Below, piece by piece: positions 33,789 to 43,249 of a stretch of DNA of 43,393 bases; within the stretch, counting starts at the first letter, position 1, and each line of letters begins with the position of its first letter. The DNA lies in contig PYVH01000018.1 in assembly GCA_003030785.1 (NCBI GenBank), forward strand, positions 1-43,393, written 5' to 3'. Under the pieces are notes generated by a model. The model worked only from the letters and a program-made list of their open reading frames with translations. It searched no databases and was not told the DNA's origin. The position numbers were made by a program, and so were the translations under genes. The DNA is from Marinobacter sp. B9-2. GTDB taxonomy: Bacteria; Pseudomonadota; Gammaproteobacteria; Pseudomonadales; Oleiphilaceae.

Positions 33789-33806
33789 GCCTGAATTCAC
33801 ACTGAA
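33789..33806 (-). promoter_or_regulatory. TTCAG direct repeat upstream of the four-helix/AMP-phosphorylase operon
   Basis: GCCTGAA (33789) and CACTGAA (33800) on the plus strand are 11 bp apart, reading TTCAGTG-N4-TTCAGGC toward the minus-strand operon. It lies between the CPD-type ATPase stop and the four-helix gene, so the operon can be transcribed independently of the ATPase. Confidence 0.55.
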
Positions 33807-33888
33807 AAACCCCAACAAAAGATGCAAAAAGAGTCGCTCAATAGCGTGGGCTTGATGAACATCAATTTTTCCAATTGGAAGTGTTCGT

Positions 33889-36243
33889 CTACCCTAAGCC
33901 GTCCAGTTGGGTGCGCTTTAACAGGAGTGCATTTACCGCAACAAGAGCGGAGCTTCCAGACATTGCGAGCGCCGCTACTTCTGGGCTTATCACCAACGGA
34001 TAGAACACGCCTGCCGCCGCGGGAAAGGCGATGACGTTATAGCCCACCGCCCAGAACAGGTTCTGGTGCATCTTGCGCAGGGTAGCGCGCGACAGCTCGA
34101 TGGCTCCCAGCACATCGTAGGGGTCGCTCTTCATCAGCACCACGTCAGCGCTCTCAATGGCCACATCGGTGCCGGCACCGATGGCGAAACCCACCTCCGC
34201 CTGGGTCAGTGCCGGGGCGTCATTGACACCGTCGCCCACCATGCCAACCTTCTTGCCCTGAGCCTGGAGCTCCTTGATCTTGTCTGCTTTCTGCCCCGGA
34301 AGGACATCGGCGATCACCATCTCAATGCCGAGTTCCCGGGCGATGCGCTCGGCGGTGGCCTGGTTGTCGCCGGTGAGCATCGCCACCTCCACCCCGCGTT
34401 CACGCATCTTTTTGACCATTGCAGTAGCGGTGGGGCGCGGCGCATCGGCAATGGCGATAAGGCCGACCAGCTTCCCGTCCTGGGCGACGTGCACCACGGT
34501 CTGCCCCGCGCTCTGCAGACGCGCGGCCTCGTCCTTCAGGCTCGCCATGTCGACCTTCTCTTCGTCCATCAGCCGGCGGTTGCCGAGCAGCACGGTCTTG
34601 CTGCCAATCTCCGCCCGCGCGCCCTTGCCCTCGATGTTGGTGAAGCCGGTCAGCGGATCGAGCTGCAAGCCTTCGGCCTTACTTTGTATCGCCTTGGCCA
34701 GAGGATGGTCCGAGCCCTGCTCCACCGTCCCCGCCAGTGCGAGGACCGCCTCCTCGGTGCTGCCTGCCACCACGACCACCTCGACCACCTGCGGCTCGCC
34801 CATGGTCAGGGTGCCGGTCTTGTCGAAGACCACAATATCCAGCCGGGTGGCATCCTCAAGTGCAGAGGCATTCTTGAACAAGATGCCGTTCCTGGCGCCG
34901 AGGCCGGTGCCCACCATCACCGCCATGGGCGTGGCAAGGCCGAGGGCATCCGGACAGGCGATCACGAACACGGTGATAGTCAGGGTCACGGCAAGCAGCA
35001 GGCTTTGGCCGATCCACCAGAACCAGACGGCGAAGGTGAGCAGGCCGATTACGATGGCAATCACTACCAGCCACTGTGACGCTTTGTCCGCCAGCAGCTG
35101 CGCCGGAGCCTTGGAGTTCTGCGCCTCCTGCACCAGCTTGACGATCTGCGCTAACGCGGTGTCGGAACCTACCTTGGTGGCGCGATACCTGAAGCTGCCG
35201 CTCTTGTTAATGGTGGCCCCGATCACCTTATCGCCGGGCTTTTTTTCCACCGGCATGGACTCGCCAGTGAGCATGGACTCATCCACCAGGGACTCGCCCT
35301 CCAAGACCTCACCGTCCACCGGAATCTTATTGCCGGGGCGGATCACGACGATGTCGTCCTTCAGAACCTCAGCGGTGGGAACCTCCCGTTCCTGGCCATC
35401 ACGCAACACAGTGGCCTTGGGCGGCGCGAGATCCATCAGCGAGCGGATGGCGTCCGAGGCACCGGCACGGGCGCGCATCTCCAGCCAATGGCCGAGCAGG
35501 ATGAACACCAGCAGCACCGCCACCGCCTCGAAAAACTGCACACCCGGGAAAAAGAGCGTGGAACCGACGCTGAACAGGTAGCCAGTACCCACCGAGAGAA
35601 CGACCAGCACAGCCATGTTGAGCACGCCGTTTTTCAGCGCGCGCCAGGCGGCAACAAAGAACGGCCAGCTTGGCCAGAGCACCGCGATGCTTGCCAGTAA
35701 TAGCAACCACAGGTCTAGCCGCAGCCCGAAGGGCGGTGCTGGCGGTTCGAACAGCCCACCCATGGGCGAATAAATGAAAATCGGGAGGCTGAAGATCAGG
35801 CAGACCCAGAAACGGTTGCGCATGTCGCGCACCATTGCCTGCATGTCCATGCTGCCGCCGTGGCCCATCTCGTGAGCCATCTCGTCCTTTGCGCCAGTAT
35901 GTTCGCCGTGTTCAGCAGGATGCGCGGTATCGTCGTGGCCGGTGTGGGAGGCATGGCCATCGTGGACGGGCATGGACACAGCCCCGGCTTCGGTCGGCGG
36001 GTCCCCCGGGTCGCAAACGTGCCTGGGCAACTGTTCTCCGGAACAGTGATAGCCGCACTCGTGTATCCGGGCCTTGATAGCCTCAAGGTCCACCGTCGCC
36101 TCATCATAGGTGACGGTCGCGCTGCCGGCCACATAGTTGACCTCGGCCTTCTTAACGCCGGGCAATCTCAATAGCTGTTTCTCTACGCCCCGGGCACTCA
36201 GTGCCGATAGCAAGCCGCGGATCTCCACGACGGTATTTTTCAT
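33889..36243 (-). CDS. Copper-type P1B ATPase with CPD membrane motif
   Basis: The protein is 784 residues. It opens with a ferredoxin-like HMA domain ([11 protein letters not shown]...) in which the metal-binding CxxC is absent, followed by a His-rich stretch ([23 protein letters not shown]). The ATPase core is complete: [28 protein letters not shown] and [10 protein letters not shown]. The membrane motif reads [11 protein letters not shown], with Asp in place of the second Cys of CPC. The last helices have YN and MSGSS, as in copper pumps. Substrate specificity may differ from the CPC pump at 13006-15411. I start at 36243 (MKNTVV). It is probably an exporter of copper or a related metal. 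Confidence 0.85.
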   Translation of the reverse strand: MKNTVVEIRGLLSALSARGVEKQLLRLPGVKKAEVNYVAGSATVTYDEATVDLEAIKARIHECGYHCSGEQLPRHVCDPGDPPTEAGAVSMPVHDGHASHTGHDDTAHPAEHGEHTGAKDEMAHEMGHGGSMDMQAMVRDMRNRFWVCLIFSLPIFIYSPMGGLFEPPAPPFGLRLDLWLLLLASIAVLWPSWPFFVAAWRALKNGVLNMAVLVVLSVGTGYLFSVGSTLFFPGVQFFEAVAVLLVFILLGHWLEMRARAGASDAIRSLMDLAPPKATVLRDGQEREVPTAEVLKDDIVVIRPGNKIPVDGEVLEGESLVDESMLTGESMPVEKKPGDKVIGATINKSGSFRYRATKVGSDTALAQIVKLVQEAQNSKAPAQLLADKASQWLVVIAIVIGLLTFAVWFWWIGQSLLLAVTLTITVFVIACPDALGLATPMAVMVGTGLGARNGILFKNASALEDATRLDIVVFDKTGTLTMGEPQVVEVVVVAGSTEEAVLALAGTVEQGSDHPLAKAIQSKAEGLQLDPLTGFTNIEGKGARAEIGSKTVLLGNRRLMDEEKVDMASLKDEAARLQSAGQTVVHVAQDGKLVGLIAIADAPRPTATAMVKKMRERGVEVAMLTGDNQATAERIARELGIEMVIADVLPGQKADKIKELQAQGKKVGMVGDGVNDAPALTQAEVGFAIGAGTDVAIESADVVLMKSDPYDVLGAIELSRATLRKMHQNLFWAVGYNVIAFPAAAGVFYPLVISPEVAALAMSGSSALVAVNALLLKRTQLDGLG

Positions 36244-36337
36244 TCCTTGGTCCCCTTTCCTTAATTGGCCAACCGGAGCTTTTATCAGGCAGAAGAACAC
36301 CCAGCATAAGCGCCACCCAGATCATCAGAGCATATCT

Positions 36338-36355
36338 ACCTGAATCCAAAATGAA
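36338..36355 (-). promoter_or_regulatory. Degenerate TTCAG repeat upstream of the CPD-type ATPase
   Basis: ACCTGAA (36338) is followed 11 bp later by AAATGAA (36349), one mismatch in the core of the second half. It lies 95 bp upstream of the ATPase ATG, a distance like that of the other ATPase's box. On its own this would be weak; it counts only because of the other copies. Confidence 0.35.
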
Positions 36356-36421
36356 TCACCGGCTTAAACCGAATCAGATTGTGATCTCGGTCAAGAAACC
36401 CCAGAGCCGCGTTCAAATCAT

Positions 36422-36784
<363 letters not shown>

Positions 36785-36982
36785 TCACTTATACGTGACG
36801 CCGTGTCGATCGAAGATCTCATAAACTTCCCCGGCCTCCTCCTGCGGCAACATCACCCGGATCGTCTGCTCTTCCTTATCAATAAAGATCACATCCTGTG
36901 GGATTTCGCTGCCAATAAGATCGTCTCGCGTATTGCGTGCCTGATCCATGTTCTCGAACTTACCATTAATAGCTTTACCCAT
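36785..36982 (-). CDS. Small conserved-looking protein, 65 residues
   Basis: An ATG at 36982 with AAGGAG 8 nt upstream opens a 65-residue soluble frame. It has a strand-helix-strand-strand-helix pattern: AINGKFENMDQARNTRDDL, then DVIFIDKEEQTIRVMLP, then GEVYEIFDRHGV. This alternation resembles small ferredoxin-like stress proteins, but I cannot assign a family. It precedes the merA remnant on the same strand, 58 nt away. No membrane segment or metal motif is visible. The 211 bp upstream, to 37193, show no gene. Confidence 0.55.
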   Translation of the reverse strand: MGKAINGKFENMDQARNTRDDLIGSEIPQDVIFIDKEEQTIRVMLPQEEAGEVYEIFDRHGVTYK

Positions 36983-37193
36983 CGTGCTTCTCCTTGTTGT
37001 TTAGATTCCATCCAAAGCATAGCTAACACATCAATTTCTGTAAATTTACGACGTTTCCAAGAGCCAAACGCTGCCTGAGACCTCCTCAACCGCAGCGTTC
37101 GTCAGCGACCCTTATCCTTCGGATTGTCTACCCCCGGTCGGGGCGACCCGCCCTCTATCAGGCGAATGTCTGTTCACCGCAATAGTGATAAGG

Positions 37194-38438
37194 TCAGAAC
37201 TTGACCTCTCCCCACAACCAGGCCTTGTCCGTATCCACGCCACGACCATCGGCGGCATAGCTGGCGAACTTGGCACCCACCGTGTAGTGCTTGTTGATCG
37301 GGTAGACAGCCAGCAGCCCCAGCTCGGAGCCATAGCTCAGGCTATTGATGTCACTGCTGTAGTCATGATAAACGGCCAGCCACTTGACCCCCTTTGCTGA
37401 GGCACCCGCCGATACGTATAGATCCTGCAGGCCATCGTCCGGGGTGACCAGGAACTGGTCGGCCCAACCGTTCATCGCGTGAAGCGTCGCCAGAGGCGTC
37501 TGGAATGACCGGCCGTCGTCCGACTCCAGAGTCTCCATACCCACCTTAAAGGTCAGGCCGTAGACTGCGAGCCCCACTTCCGCCAGCCAATAAGCGGCCT
37601 CAAAGCTTTGCGGGTTGTCTGCATAGTCTTTCTGGATTGCGTACTCCAGGGTGTACAGGACCCTGGCGTCTTCCGATACATCGGTGCCACCTGCGAACCG
37701 CAAACCAAAATTCTGGGTTGAGTTGACGTCTGCGTTGGTAAAGTCGAAAAGATAACCGTAAGTGGTCAGGGTTCCGGCAGCCAAGCCATGATACTGTGCG
37801 TTGAAAATCGGCGACTGCATTGGGAAATTGCCATTAGGGCTGGCATCCGAGAACACCCGGTTAGCATTGTAAAGATAGCCCGCTGTGATCTTCGTGTCCG
37901 GAAGCGACTCGTTGGTGCCGACAAAGGCATCGAAGGTTTGCTCATTCTGGCGCCAGCCAACCGTACCGATAAACCGGTGATTGTCCAGAGCAAAGCGCTG
38001 ACGGCCGTAGGTCAGGCTGGTATCCGAAAAACCTTTGTAACGCACGTAAATTTGGTTGACTTCGGTTTCCGTCGGATCAGCGACTACTGAGTGATCGGTT
38101 ATGCCATTGATGGTGCTATTGTAGTTCTCATTCCCCACAGCGGACACATCTTCCGCCTCGGCAAACACCTCAAACCCCTTAAAATCACCAGTCCGGTACC
38201 CCAGTCGGGTTCGAACGGTAGAAGCATGGGCTTGATCAAGAGGGTTGTCCTGATCCACAAATTCGTAACGGTAACGAACATCAAGCGAAACCTTTCCCCC
38301 GGTTAAGGCTTCGGTAAAGGTCATGGACAGGACAGGCGTTGCGGCAGAGGCCAGAACCGAACCAATGGCAAAGACAAGCAACGACTTCTGGTTTTTTTGG
38401 CCATTCCTGGCAGTGAGCGGAGTTAGCATCATTTTCAT
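37194..38438 (-). CDS. Outer-membrane porin, alginate-export-like family
   Basis: The 414-residue protein has a long signal peptide ending LSMTFTEAL and a barrel of regular amphipathic strands that ends in DKAWLWGEVKF. The segments VSLDVRYRYEFVDQDN, STVRTRLGYRTGDFKGFEVFAEAEDVS and LTYGRQRFALDNHRFIGTVGWRQNEQT are characteristic of alginate_exp-type barrels. This family is found in many marine gammaproteobacteria and its substrate is often unknown. The ATG is at 38438; a second ATG at 38432 is possible. No TTCAG repeat or Pho box was seen upstream. It stands alone. Confidence 0.75.
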   Translation of the reverse strand: MKMMLTPLTARNGQKNQKSLLVFAIGSVLASAATPVLSMTFTEALTGGKVSLDVRYRYEFVDQDNPLDQAHASTVRTRLGYRTGDFKGFEVFAEAEDVSAVGNENYNSTINGITDHSVVADPTETEVNQIYVRYKGFSDTSLTYGRQRFALDNHRFIGTVGWRQNEQTFDAFVGTNESLPDTKITAGYLYNANRVFSDASPNGNFPMQSPIFNAQYHGLAAGTLTTYGYLFDFTNADVNSTQNFGLRFAGGTDVSEDARVLYTLEYAIQKDYADNPQSFEAAYWLAEVGLAVYGLTFKVGMETLESDDGRSFQTPLATLHAMNGWADQFLVTPDDGLQDLYVSAGASAKGVKWLAVYHDYSSDINSLSYGSELGLLAVYPINKHYTVGAKFASYAADGRGVDTDKAWLWGEVKF

Positions 38439-38895
38439 CCTAGTGGTACCTTCAGCGGCCGTATAAACGGTTGAATGGAGTCAACATTTCATCGATAAGT
38501 CGCTCGTTCAGTTTAGGGCGCCAATGTCAGCGACAACCTTGATATCGGTCAGATTGAACCTGACTCTCAAGGGGTACCTCCATAGGCTCACAGGCAAAAA
38601 GAGCTGAACAACGCGCCACCACCTTATACGTCTCGCAAAGCCGTCCATACGGGCCTCCTTTTTTCAGGAATACAGCCGGATCAGAGCTTAACTGCACCTT
38701 CAGGCTGTCCAACTGATGGGGTCCACCTCAATGTACACCAGAAACCTCAGATGAACTTTATTAGCGGGGGGCGGGGTGGGGGGGGGGGGGCAGACAAAAG
38801 CATGGGCAGATTAATATCTGCCCAAAACCTGAGTATTTCATTAACTCTCAAGAACTATATCAAGCCGCAAACTCATTCAAGCGACCTCCATGCGG
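38439..38895. other. Intergenic stretch with a G-rich tract
   Basis: This 457-bp gap between two porins has no convincing gene; a 61-codon frame at 38527-38712 matches nothing I know. At 38766-38790 there are G runs of 6, 4 and 13 separated by single C and T bases. This could fold as a G-quadruplex, or the length could be an assembly error in a homopolymer. The hairpin beside it is listed separately. Confidence 0.5.
38803..38824 (-). terminator. Hairpin terminator of the OprP-like porin gene
   Basis: TGGGCAGAT (38803-38811) pairs with ATCTGCCCA (38816-38824) around TAAT. On the minus strand it is followed by TGCTTTTG, a short T-run, 70 nt after the porin stop. This fits a rho-independent terminator of modest strength. 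Confidence 0.55.
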
Positions 38896-39981
38896 TCAAA
38901 ATGCATATTGTAACCTCGCACGCACTTCATCTCCGCTAGCGCCATTGGCTTCTTCGCCATCCATGTAGCTCATTCCAAGTCGAACATTCTTGTTGGCGTA
39001 ATAGTTAACGCCCAGTGTTGTTTGCTCACCGTCGGTCGTGGCCAGCCCCACATCACTGTATTTTCCGTCACCATCCTCAAAGCGGGCAACAACTTCCCAG
39101 GCCCCTTTGGGTGATGCCGGTTTTACCCGCTTGAATGCTCCGGCTTTGTAAGGACGGCTTTCGCCGGTGATGATCCAGCCAAGCTGTACGTAATAACCAT
39201 CAACATCCACCTGGCCTTCCTCGGAATCGAAATATTCGGCCTGGGCATGGAAGGGCCCGGAAGCGCCGGCGAGCTCCAGATTAAACGTATCGACCTCATC
39301 GGCCTGAGTGTCGGCATCACGCGTGGTATAACCCGCACCAAGATGAACAACCATATTGTTCGTTTGAATCGGTGCAACCGTGCCCCGTGCGGTTACTGCC
39401 GTGTTATTGAAATCGTCGCTGCCATTGCCGCCTGCCTCGAAGTAGCCGATACCGTAGGTCCAGTTGCTGCCTTTGCCGCTGAGCTGGATGCCGCCGCTGC
39501 GACCGGGGGCATAACGCTCGGTCATGGCAGATCGCTCAAGCGCTGAGATGTCTTTTGAGCTCGTTAATTCTTCCAGGCCGAATGGCTCTTTCTGTTTACC
39601 GATAGTCACGGTTGCAGCTGAGCCAAATCCCATGTAACGAATGTACAGGTCTTCAGCAGTACCGCCGTCGGCGCCATCACTTTCAGCGACGTTGAACTGG
39701 GTCTTGTACGCCCAGTCGCCAAAGTGGCCCTTGGCGTAGAGGCGTGCCCGGCGCACATCGAAATCGGTAGTGTCAACACCGTTGTCGTCAGACTGCGTGG
39801 CGTCGTAATCCCACTGAATGCGCCCGCCGAGCTGAAAAGACGCAGAGTTATCCGACACTTTCACTTTGATACCGCTGTCGGTATCGATCACAAGGTCTTC
39901 GCCGCTGGTCGTAACGTTTCCGGCCTGTGCAGCAGAAGCGGCAGAAATCGCCAAAGCCAAGCCCAAATATTTCTTGCTCAT
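38896..39981 (-). CDS. OprP/OprO-type phosphate-selective porin
   Basis: The protein is 361 residues. A signal peptide (MSKKYLGLALAISAASAAQA) precedes the family start SFQLGGRIQWDYDA, then TDFDVRRARLYAKGHFG, the TIGKQKEPFGLEEL segment and a barrel ending VRARLQYAF. These are hallmarks of the OprP/OprO family of anion-specific trimeric porins. A good Pho-box lies 67-84 nt upstream, so phosphate starvation control is expected. I start at 39981 (MSKKY), four codons into a longer frame. It admits phosphate, or polyphosphate, across the outer membrane. Confidence 0.85.
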   Translation of the reverse strand: MSKKYLGLALAISAASAAQAGNVTTSGEDLVIDTDSGIKVKVSDNSASFQLGGRIQWDYDATQSDDNGVDTTDFDVRRARLYAKGHFGDWAYKTQFNVAESDGADGGTAEDLYIRYMGFGSAATVTIGKQKEPFGLEELTSSKDISALERSAMTERYAPGRSGGIQLSGKGSNWTYGIGYFEAGGNGSDDFNNTAVTARGTVAPIQTNNMVVHLGAGYTTRDADTQADEVDTFNLELAGASGPFHAQAEYFDSEEGQVDVDGYYVQLGWIITGESRPYKAGAFKRVKPASPKGAWEVVARFEDGDGKYSDVGLATTDGEQTTLGVNYYANKNVRLGMSYMDGEEANGASGDEVRARLQYAF

Positions 39982-40047
39982 GATCTGTCTCACCTTTTTC
40001 GGTTTGCTTGTGTGTGTTGAAGCGCTATTAAAGTCTATTTGGCAAAG

Positions 40048-40065
40048 ATTACAGAATGGTTACAG
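40048..40065 (-). promoter_or_regulatory. Pho box upstream of the OprP-like porin
   Basis: On the minus strand the sequence reads CTGTAACCATTCTGTAAT: two CTGTAAY half-sites 11 bp apart, matching the PhoB consensus. It lies 67 bp upstream of the porin ATG. It shares its architecture, not its sequence, with the TTCAG repeats. Confidence 0.75.
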
Positions 40066-40261
40066 AGAATGCATCAAAACAGGGCGCTGGTCCGGGCCGG
40101 TGACAGGTTCTGGGGCGCTAGGTGTTGGGTCGTTTTTCGGGGGCAAGCTCAGAATGTGCCGATTTGTCTCTATAATAATGATAAACAAGAATAAATAAGA
40201 TGTGGCAAGACTTTTGCTAAATCATATTTGGAGCAATGAAACCCAACCGAAGGTATCCATT

Positions 40262-40990
40262 ATGAAGAAGCAGTTTTTCACCAAATCCGGATTTATCAGT
40301 ATCACTTTGCTTGCAGCACTTCAGGCTGCGCCCGCCATTGTTAGCGCTGACGTCAGCTCAAATGTGAGCGCCAGCAGCAACTATCTGTTCCGGGGCGTCA
40401 CCCAGACAGACGGGGCTGCGGCTGTCCAGGGAGGGTTGGATTATGAGCATGCGTCGGGCTTCTACGCCGGTGGTTGGGGTTCCAATGTCGATTTTGGTGA
40501 CGGCACCAGCTATGAGCTTGATCTTTATGCCGGATTCTCCGGCTCTGTGGAAGAACTGGGTTATGACGTTGGGTACATTTATTATGCGTATCCTGACGCG
40601 CCGGACTCCATCGACTTCGGCGAACTGTACGGCGAGATCAGTTATGGCATTGCGGCCATCGGCCTGGCCTACACGATCAACAGCGACACCAGTGGTGATG
40701 GGGTGTTCGTGCAGGGGGATGCCTATTACTACGCCTCTGTTGGGGTGCCTCTGGAGGACAGCTACAGTGCCGGTGTGACGCTTGGCTATTACGACTTCGC
40801 TGATGACGGCAAGGCTTCTGTCGGCGAGGCAAGTTATTCACACGTCGCCGCCAACGTTACAAAGGATGCGGGAAACTTCGGTTCTTTCAGTGTTAACGTG
40901 GAGTACGCGGACATTGAGTCAACCGACGCGCTTGGCTCTGTCAACTCGGATGATCCGAAGTTCTGGCTGGGTTGGAGCAAAAGTTTCTGA
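40262..40990 (+). CDS. TorF-family putative porin (TIGR02001 type)
   Basis: The protein is 242 residues with a signal peptide (about 1-28, ending IVSA). The family opening VSSNVSASSNYLFRGVTQTDGAAAVQGGLDYEH follows in several pieces, then FYAGGWGSNVDFGDGTSYELDLYAGF and a barrel ending FWLGWSKSF. Proteins with this start are annotated TorF or CHP02001 porins. The ATG at 40262 is preferred over 40202, which would add 20 non-signal residues. A TATAAT hexamer at 40171-40176 could be its -10. Substrate is unknown. A rho-independent terminator follows 40 nt after the stop. Confidence 0.8.
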   Translation: MKKQFFTKSGFISITLLAALQAAPAIVSADVSSNVSASSNYLFRGVTQTDGAAAVQGGLDYEHASGFYAGGWGSNVDFGDGTSYELDLYAGFSGSVEELGYDVGYIYYAYPDAPDSIDFGELYGEISYGIAAIGLAYTINSDTSGDGVFVQGDAYYYASVGVPLEDSYSAGVTLGYYDFADDGKASVGEASYSHVAANVTKDAGNFGSFSVNVEYADIESTDALGSVNSDDPKFWLGWSKSF

Positions 40991-41029
40991 TTCGGCCAGC
41001 GATGGTTAGCTGCTCAATTTGAGTGTTGT

Positions 41030-41061
41030 AAAGCTGGTTCCGTGACGGGCCAGCTTTTTTT
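41030..41061 (+). terminator. Rho-independent terminator of the TorF-type gene
   Basis: AAAGCTGG (41030-41037) pairs with CCAGCTTT (41050-41057), followed by an uninterrupted run of T residues to 41061. The rest of the gap to copA (41062-41284) shows no recognisable gene. Confidence 0.85.
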
Positions 41062-41284
41062 ATCTGTAATTGTCTCGTCAAAATCCACAATTGCACGCCT
41101 GTAGATAAAGCGGATGAATCGCCATCTTCGTTCCCGCCATCGTCCTTCCCTTCTTTATCGCAGGACTTGCAACCGTTCTTGCTAATCCGCACTCACTCGC
41201 CCAAAAGGGAGGCTGGCGTAGGGCCATTGCGCCTCTCCCCCCTGCCCGCCAAACAAATGGTGATAGAAAGGCGGATACAGACTT

Positions 41285-41316
41285 TTCAGTTTGATTTCAG
41301 TTACACCGGGTAGGAT
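41285..41316 (+). promoter_or_regulatory. TTCAG direct repeat and -10 box upstream of copA
   Basis: TTCAGTT at 41285 and again at 41296 are identical, 11 bp apart. A TAGGAT hexamer at 41311-41316 follows 10 nt after the second TTCAG. The copA ATG is 56 bp further on. This is the best-supported copy because it precedes a gene of known copper function. Confidence 0.7.
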
Positions 41317-41372
41317 CAATAGTCGAGTCACGAACGCAAGAAGCTGTATATACATGGTTTTAGGAGCAACCT

Positions 41373-43238
41373 ATGAGCGATAGACATTTCTATGCAGGTG
41401 TGTCCAGGCGGCGCCTTATCCAAGGAGCTGCCACGATGGGACTTCTTGCCGGTTTCGACAGCTTGTTGCCGGCCTATGCTAGAGGACAACTGGACAACAC
41501 GAACGCATTTCACACCGTGCGTAATGGCGCTGACATCTACGACCTGACCGTCGCGAGAACACCTCTCAAGATAGGGGGCACAGTCTCGGAACAGCCCATC
41601 ACCATCAACGGCACTCTGCCAGCGCCTCTGGTGCGCCTCAAACAGGGGCGCGAGGCAATCTTGCGTGTCACCAATACGCTACCGGAGGCAACATCCATTC
41701 ACTGGCACGGTCTGATTCTGCCGTACCAGATGGATGGCGTTCCTGGCGTCAGCTTTCCCGGCATCATGCCCGGCGAAACGTTTGAGTACCGTTTCCCGGT
41801 CGAACAGCATGGCACCTACTGGTACCACAGCCACTCTGGCCTTCAGGAACAGCTAGGCCACTATGGGCCGATTATCATTGATCCTGCCGAGCCCGAATCG
41901 GTGGCCTATGACCGCGAATACGTTGTGGTTCTATCTGACTGGACCTTTGACTCTCCCGAGGACGTATTCCGCAACCTGAAAGTGGCAGAGGGCTACTATA
42001 ACTACAACCAGCGCACCGTTAGCGACTTCTTCAAGGATGTTGAAACCATGGGCTGGGATGCTGCGTGGAGCAAAGCCGGCATGTGGGGCAGAATGCGAAT
42101 GAGCCCCCGGGATATTCTGGATGTAACCGCTTCTGAATATACCTACCTGATGAACGGATCGCCTTCTGCCAGCAACTGGACCGGGCTGTTCCGTCCCGGC
42201 GAGAAAATTCGCCTGAGATTCATCAATGCCTCGGCGATGACCTTCTTTGATGTCCGTGTCCCGGGCCTCCCGATGACGGTTATTTCCGCTGACGGCCAAC
42301 CAGTGCAACCCGTTGAAACGGATGAATTCCGCATTGGCGTGGCGGAAACCTACGACGTGATTGTACAGCCAACCGACACGGCTCACACCGTGTTTGCCCA
42401 GTCACAGGATCGGTCGGGGTATGTGCGCGGAACGTTGGCTACCCGCAAGGGAGTGGAGGCGCCAGTGCCGCCCATGTATCCGCGAACCGAGCGCGGTATG
42501 GCCGCCATGGGCATGGGCGCGATGAGCATGGGCGCCATGGGCAAGGACGGCGATATGAACATGGACAGCGGCATGGACATGGGTGGCAAGATGGAAATGA
42601 TGTCAGGCAGCAACGACAAAGCCCATGGCCAAATGATGATGAATGGCGCCGACTCGGGAATGAACAAGATGAGCTCGGACAAAGCAACGATGAATGAGGT
42701 CCCGACGGCGGGTCGGCCGATATCCCATGGCCCTGATAATCACGGTCCCGGGGCGGCCATGGTGGCTTCCAGCCCGCAATCGCGTCTGGATGACCCTGGT
42801 GTAGGCTTTGAAACAGCCAACCATCGGGTGCTGACTTATTCCCAGTTGCAGAGCATTGAGGGCTGGCCCGACAAGCGCCCGGCCGAACGCGAGGTGGAAC
42901 TGCACCTTACCGGCAATATGGAACGTTACATGTGGTCGTTCGACGGCAAAAAGTTCTCTGAAGTCGATGGCCCGGTCAAGTTCTACCATGGCGAGCGCCT
43001 GCGATTGATCCTCGTCAACGACTCGATGATGGATCACCCCATTCACCTGCATGGCATGTGGATGGAACTGGAAACCAGTGCAGGTGAATATCGTCCACGC
43101 AAACACACGATTTCCGTCAAACCCGGCGAGCGTGTATCCGCGCTGATCACAGCGGATGCACCGGGTGACTGGGCTTTCCATTGCCACCTTCTGTACCACA
43201 TGGACGCAGGCATGTTTCGTGTCGTGTCGGTCGTTTAA
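41373..43238 (+). CDS. copA: Multicopper oxidase of the CopA/PcoA copper-resistance type
   Basis: The protein is 621 residues with a twin-arginine signal (SRRRLIQGAA at 11-20). The copper ligands are in HWHG (110-113), WYHSH (150-154), HPIHLHGMWMELE and HCHLLYHMDAGM near the end. A methionine-rich stretch of about 60 residues (from about 375) with MGxM repeats, MNMDSGMDM and MMM should bind Cu(I), as in PcoA. It would oxidise Cu(I) in the periplasm after Tat export. AGGAG lies 6 nt before the ATG. copB follows 11 nt after the stop. The upstream TTCAG repeat is the probable copper control site. Confidence 0.93.
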   Translation: MSDRHFYAGVSRRRLIQGAATMGLLAGFDSLLPAYARGQLDNTNAFHTVRNGADIYDLTVARTPLKIGGTVSEQPITINGTLPAPLVRLKQGREAILRVTNTLPEATSIHWHGLILPYQMDGVPGVSFPGIMPGETFEYRFPVEQHGTYWYHSHSGLQEQLGHYGPIIIDPAEPESVAYDREYVVVLSDWTFDSPEDVFRNLKVAEGYYNYNQRTVSDFFKDVETMGWDAAWSKAGMWGRMRMSPRDILDVTASEYTYLMNGSPSASNWTGLFRPGEKIRLRFINASAMTFFDVRVPGLPMTVISADGQPVQPVETDEFRIGVAETYDVIVQPTDTAHTVFAQSQDRSGYVRGTLATRKGVEAPVPPMYPRTERGMAAMGMGAMSMGAMGKDGDMNMDSGMDMGGKMEMMSGSNDKAHGQMMMNGADSGMNKMSSDKATMNEVPTAGRPISHGPDNHGPGAAMVASSPQSRLDDPGVGFETANHRVLTYSQLQSIEGWPDKRPAEREVELHLTGNMERYMWSFDGKKFSEVDGPVKFYHGERLRLILVNDSMMDHPIHLHGMWMELETSAGEYRPRKHTISVKPGERVSALITADAPGDWAFHCHLLYHMDAGMFRVVSVV

Positions 43239-43249
43239 CGGGATAGGGG

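Noticed and set aside
33869-33880. Short palindrome TTCCAATTGGAA after the CPD ATPase
   Set aside because: Too short and without a loop or T-run to call a terminator or operator.
38527-38712. 61-codon minus-strand frame between two porins
   Set aside because: No similarity or ribosome site found; the region has low-complexity sequence nearby.
40941-41192. 83-codon minus-strand frame across the TorF-type terminator
   Set aside because: It runs through a clear rho-independent terminator and has no domain.
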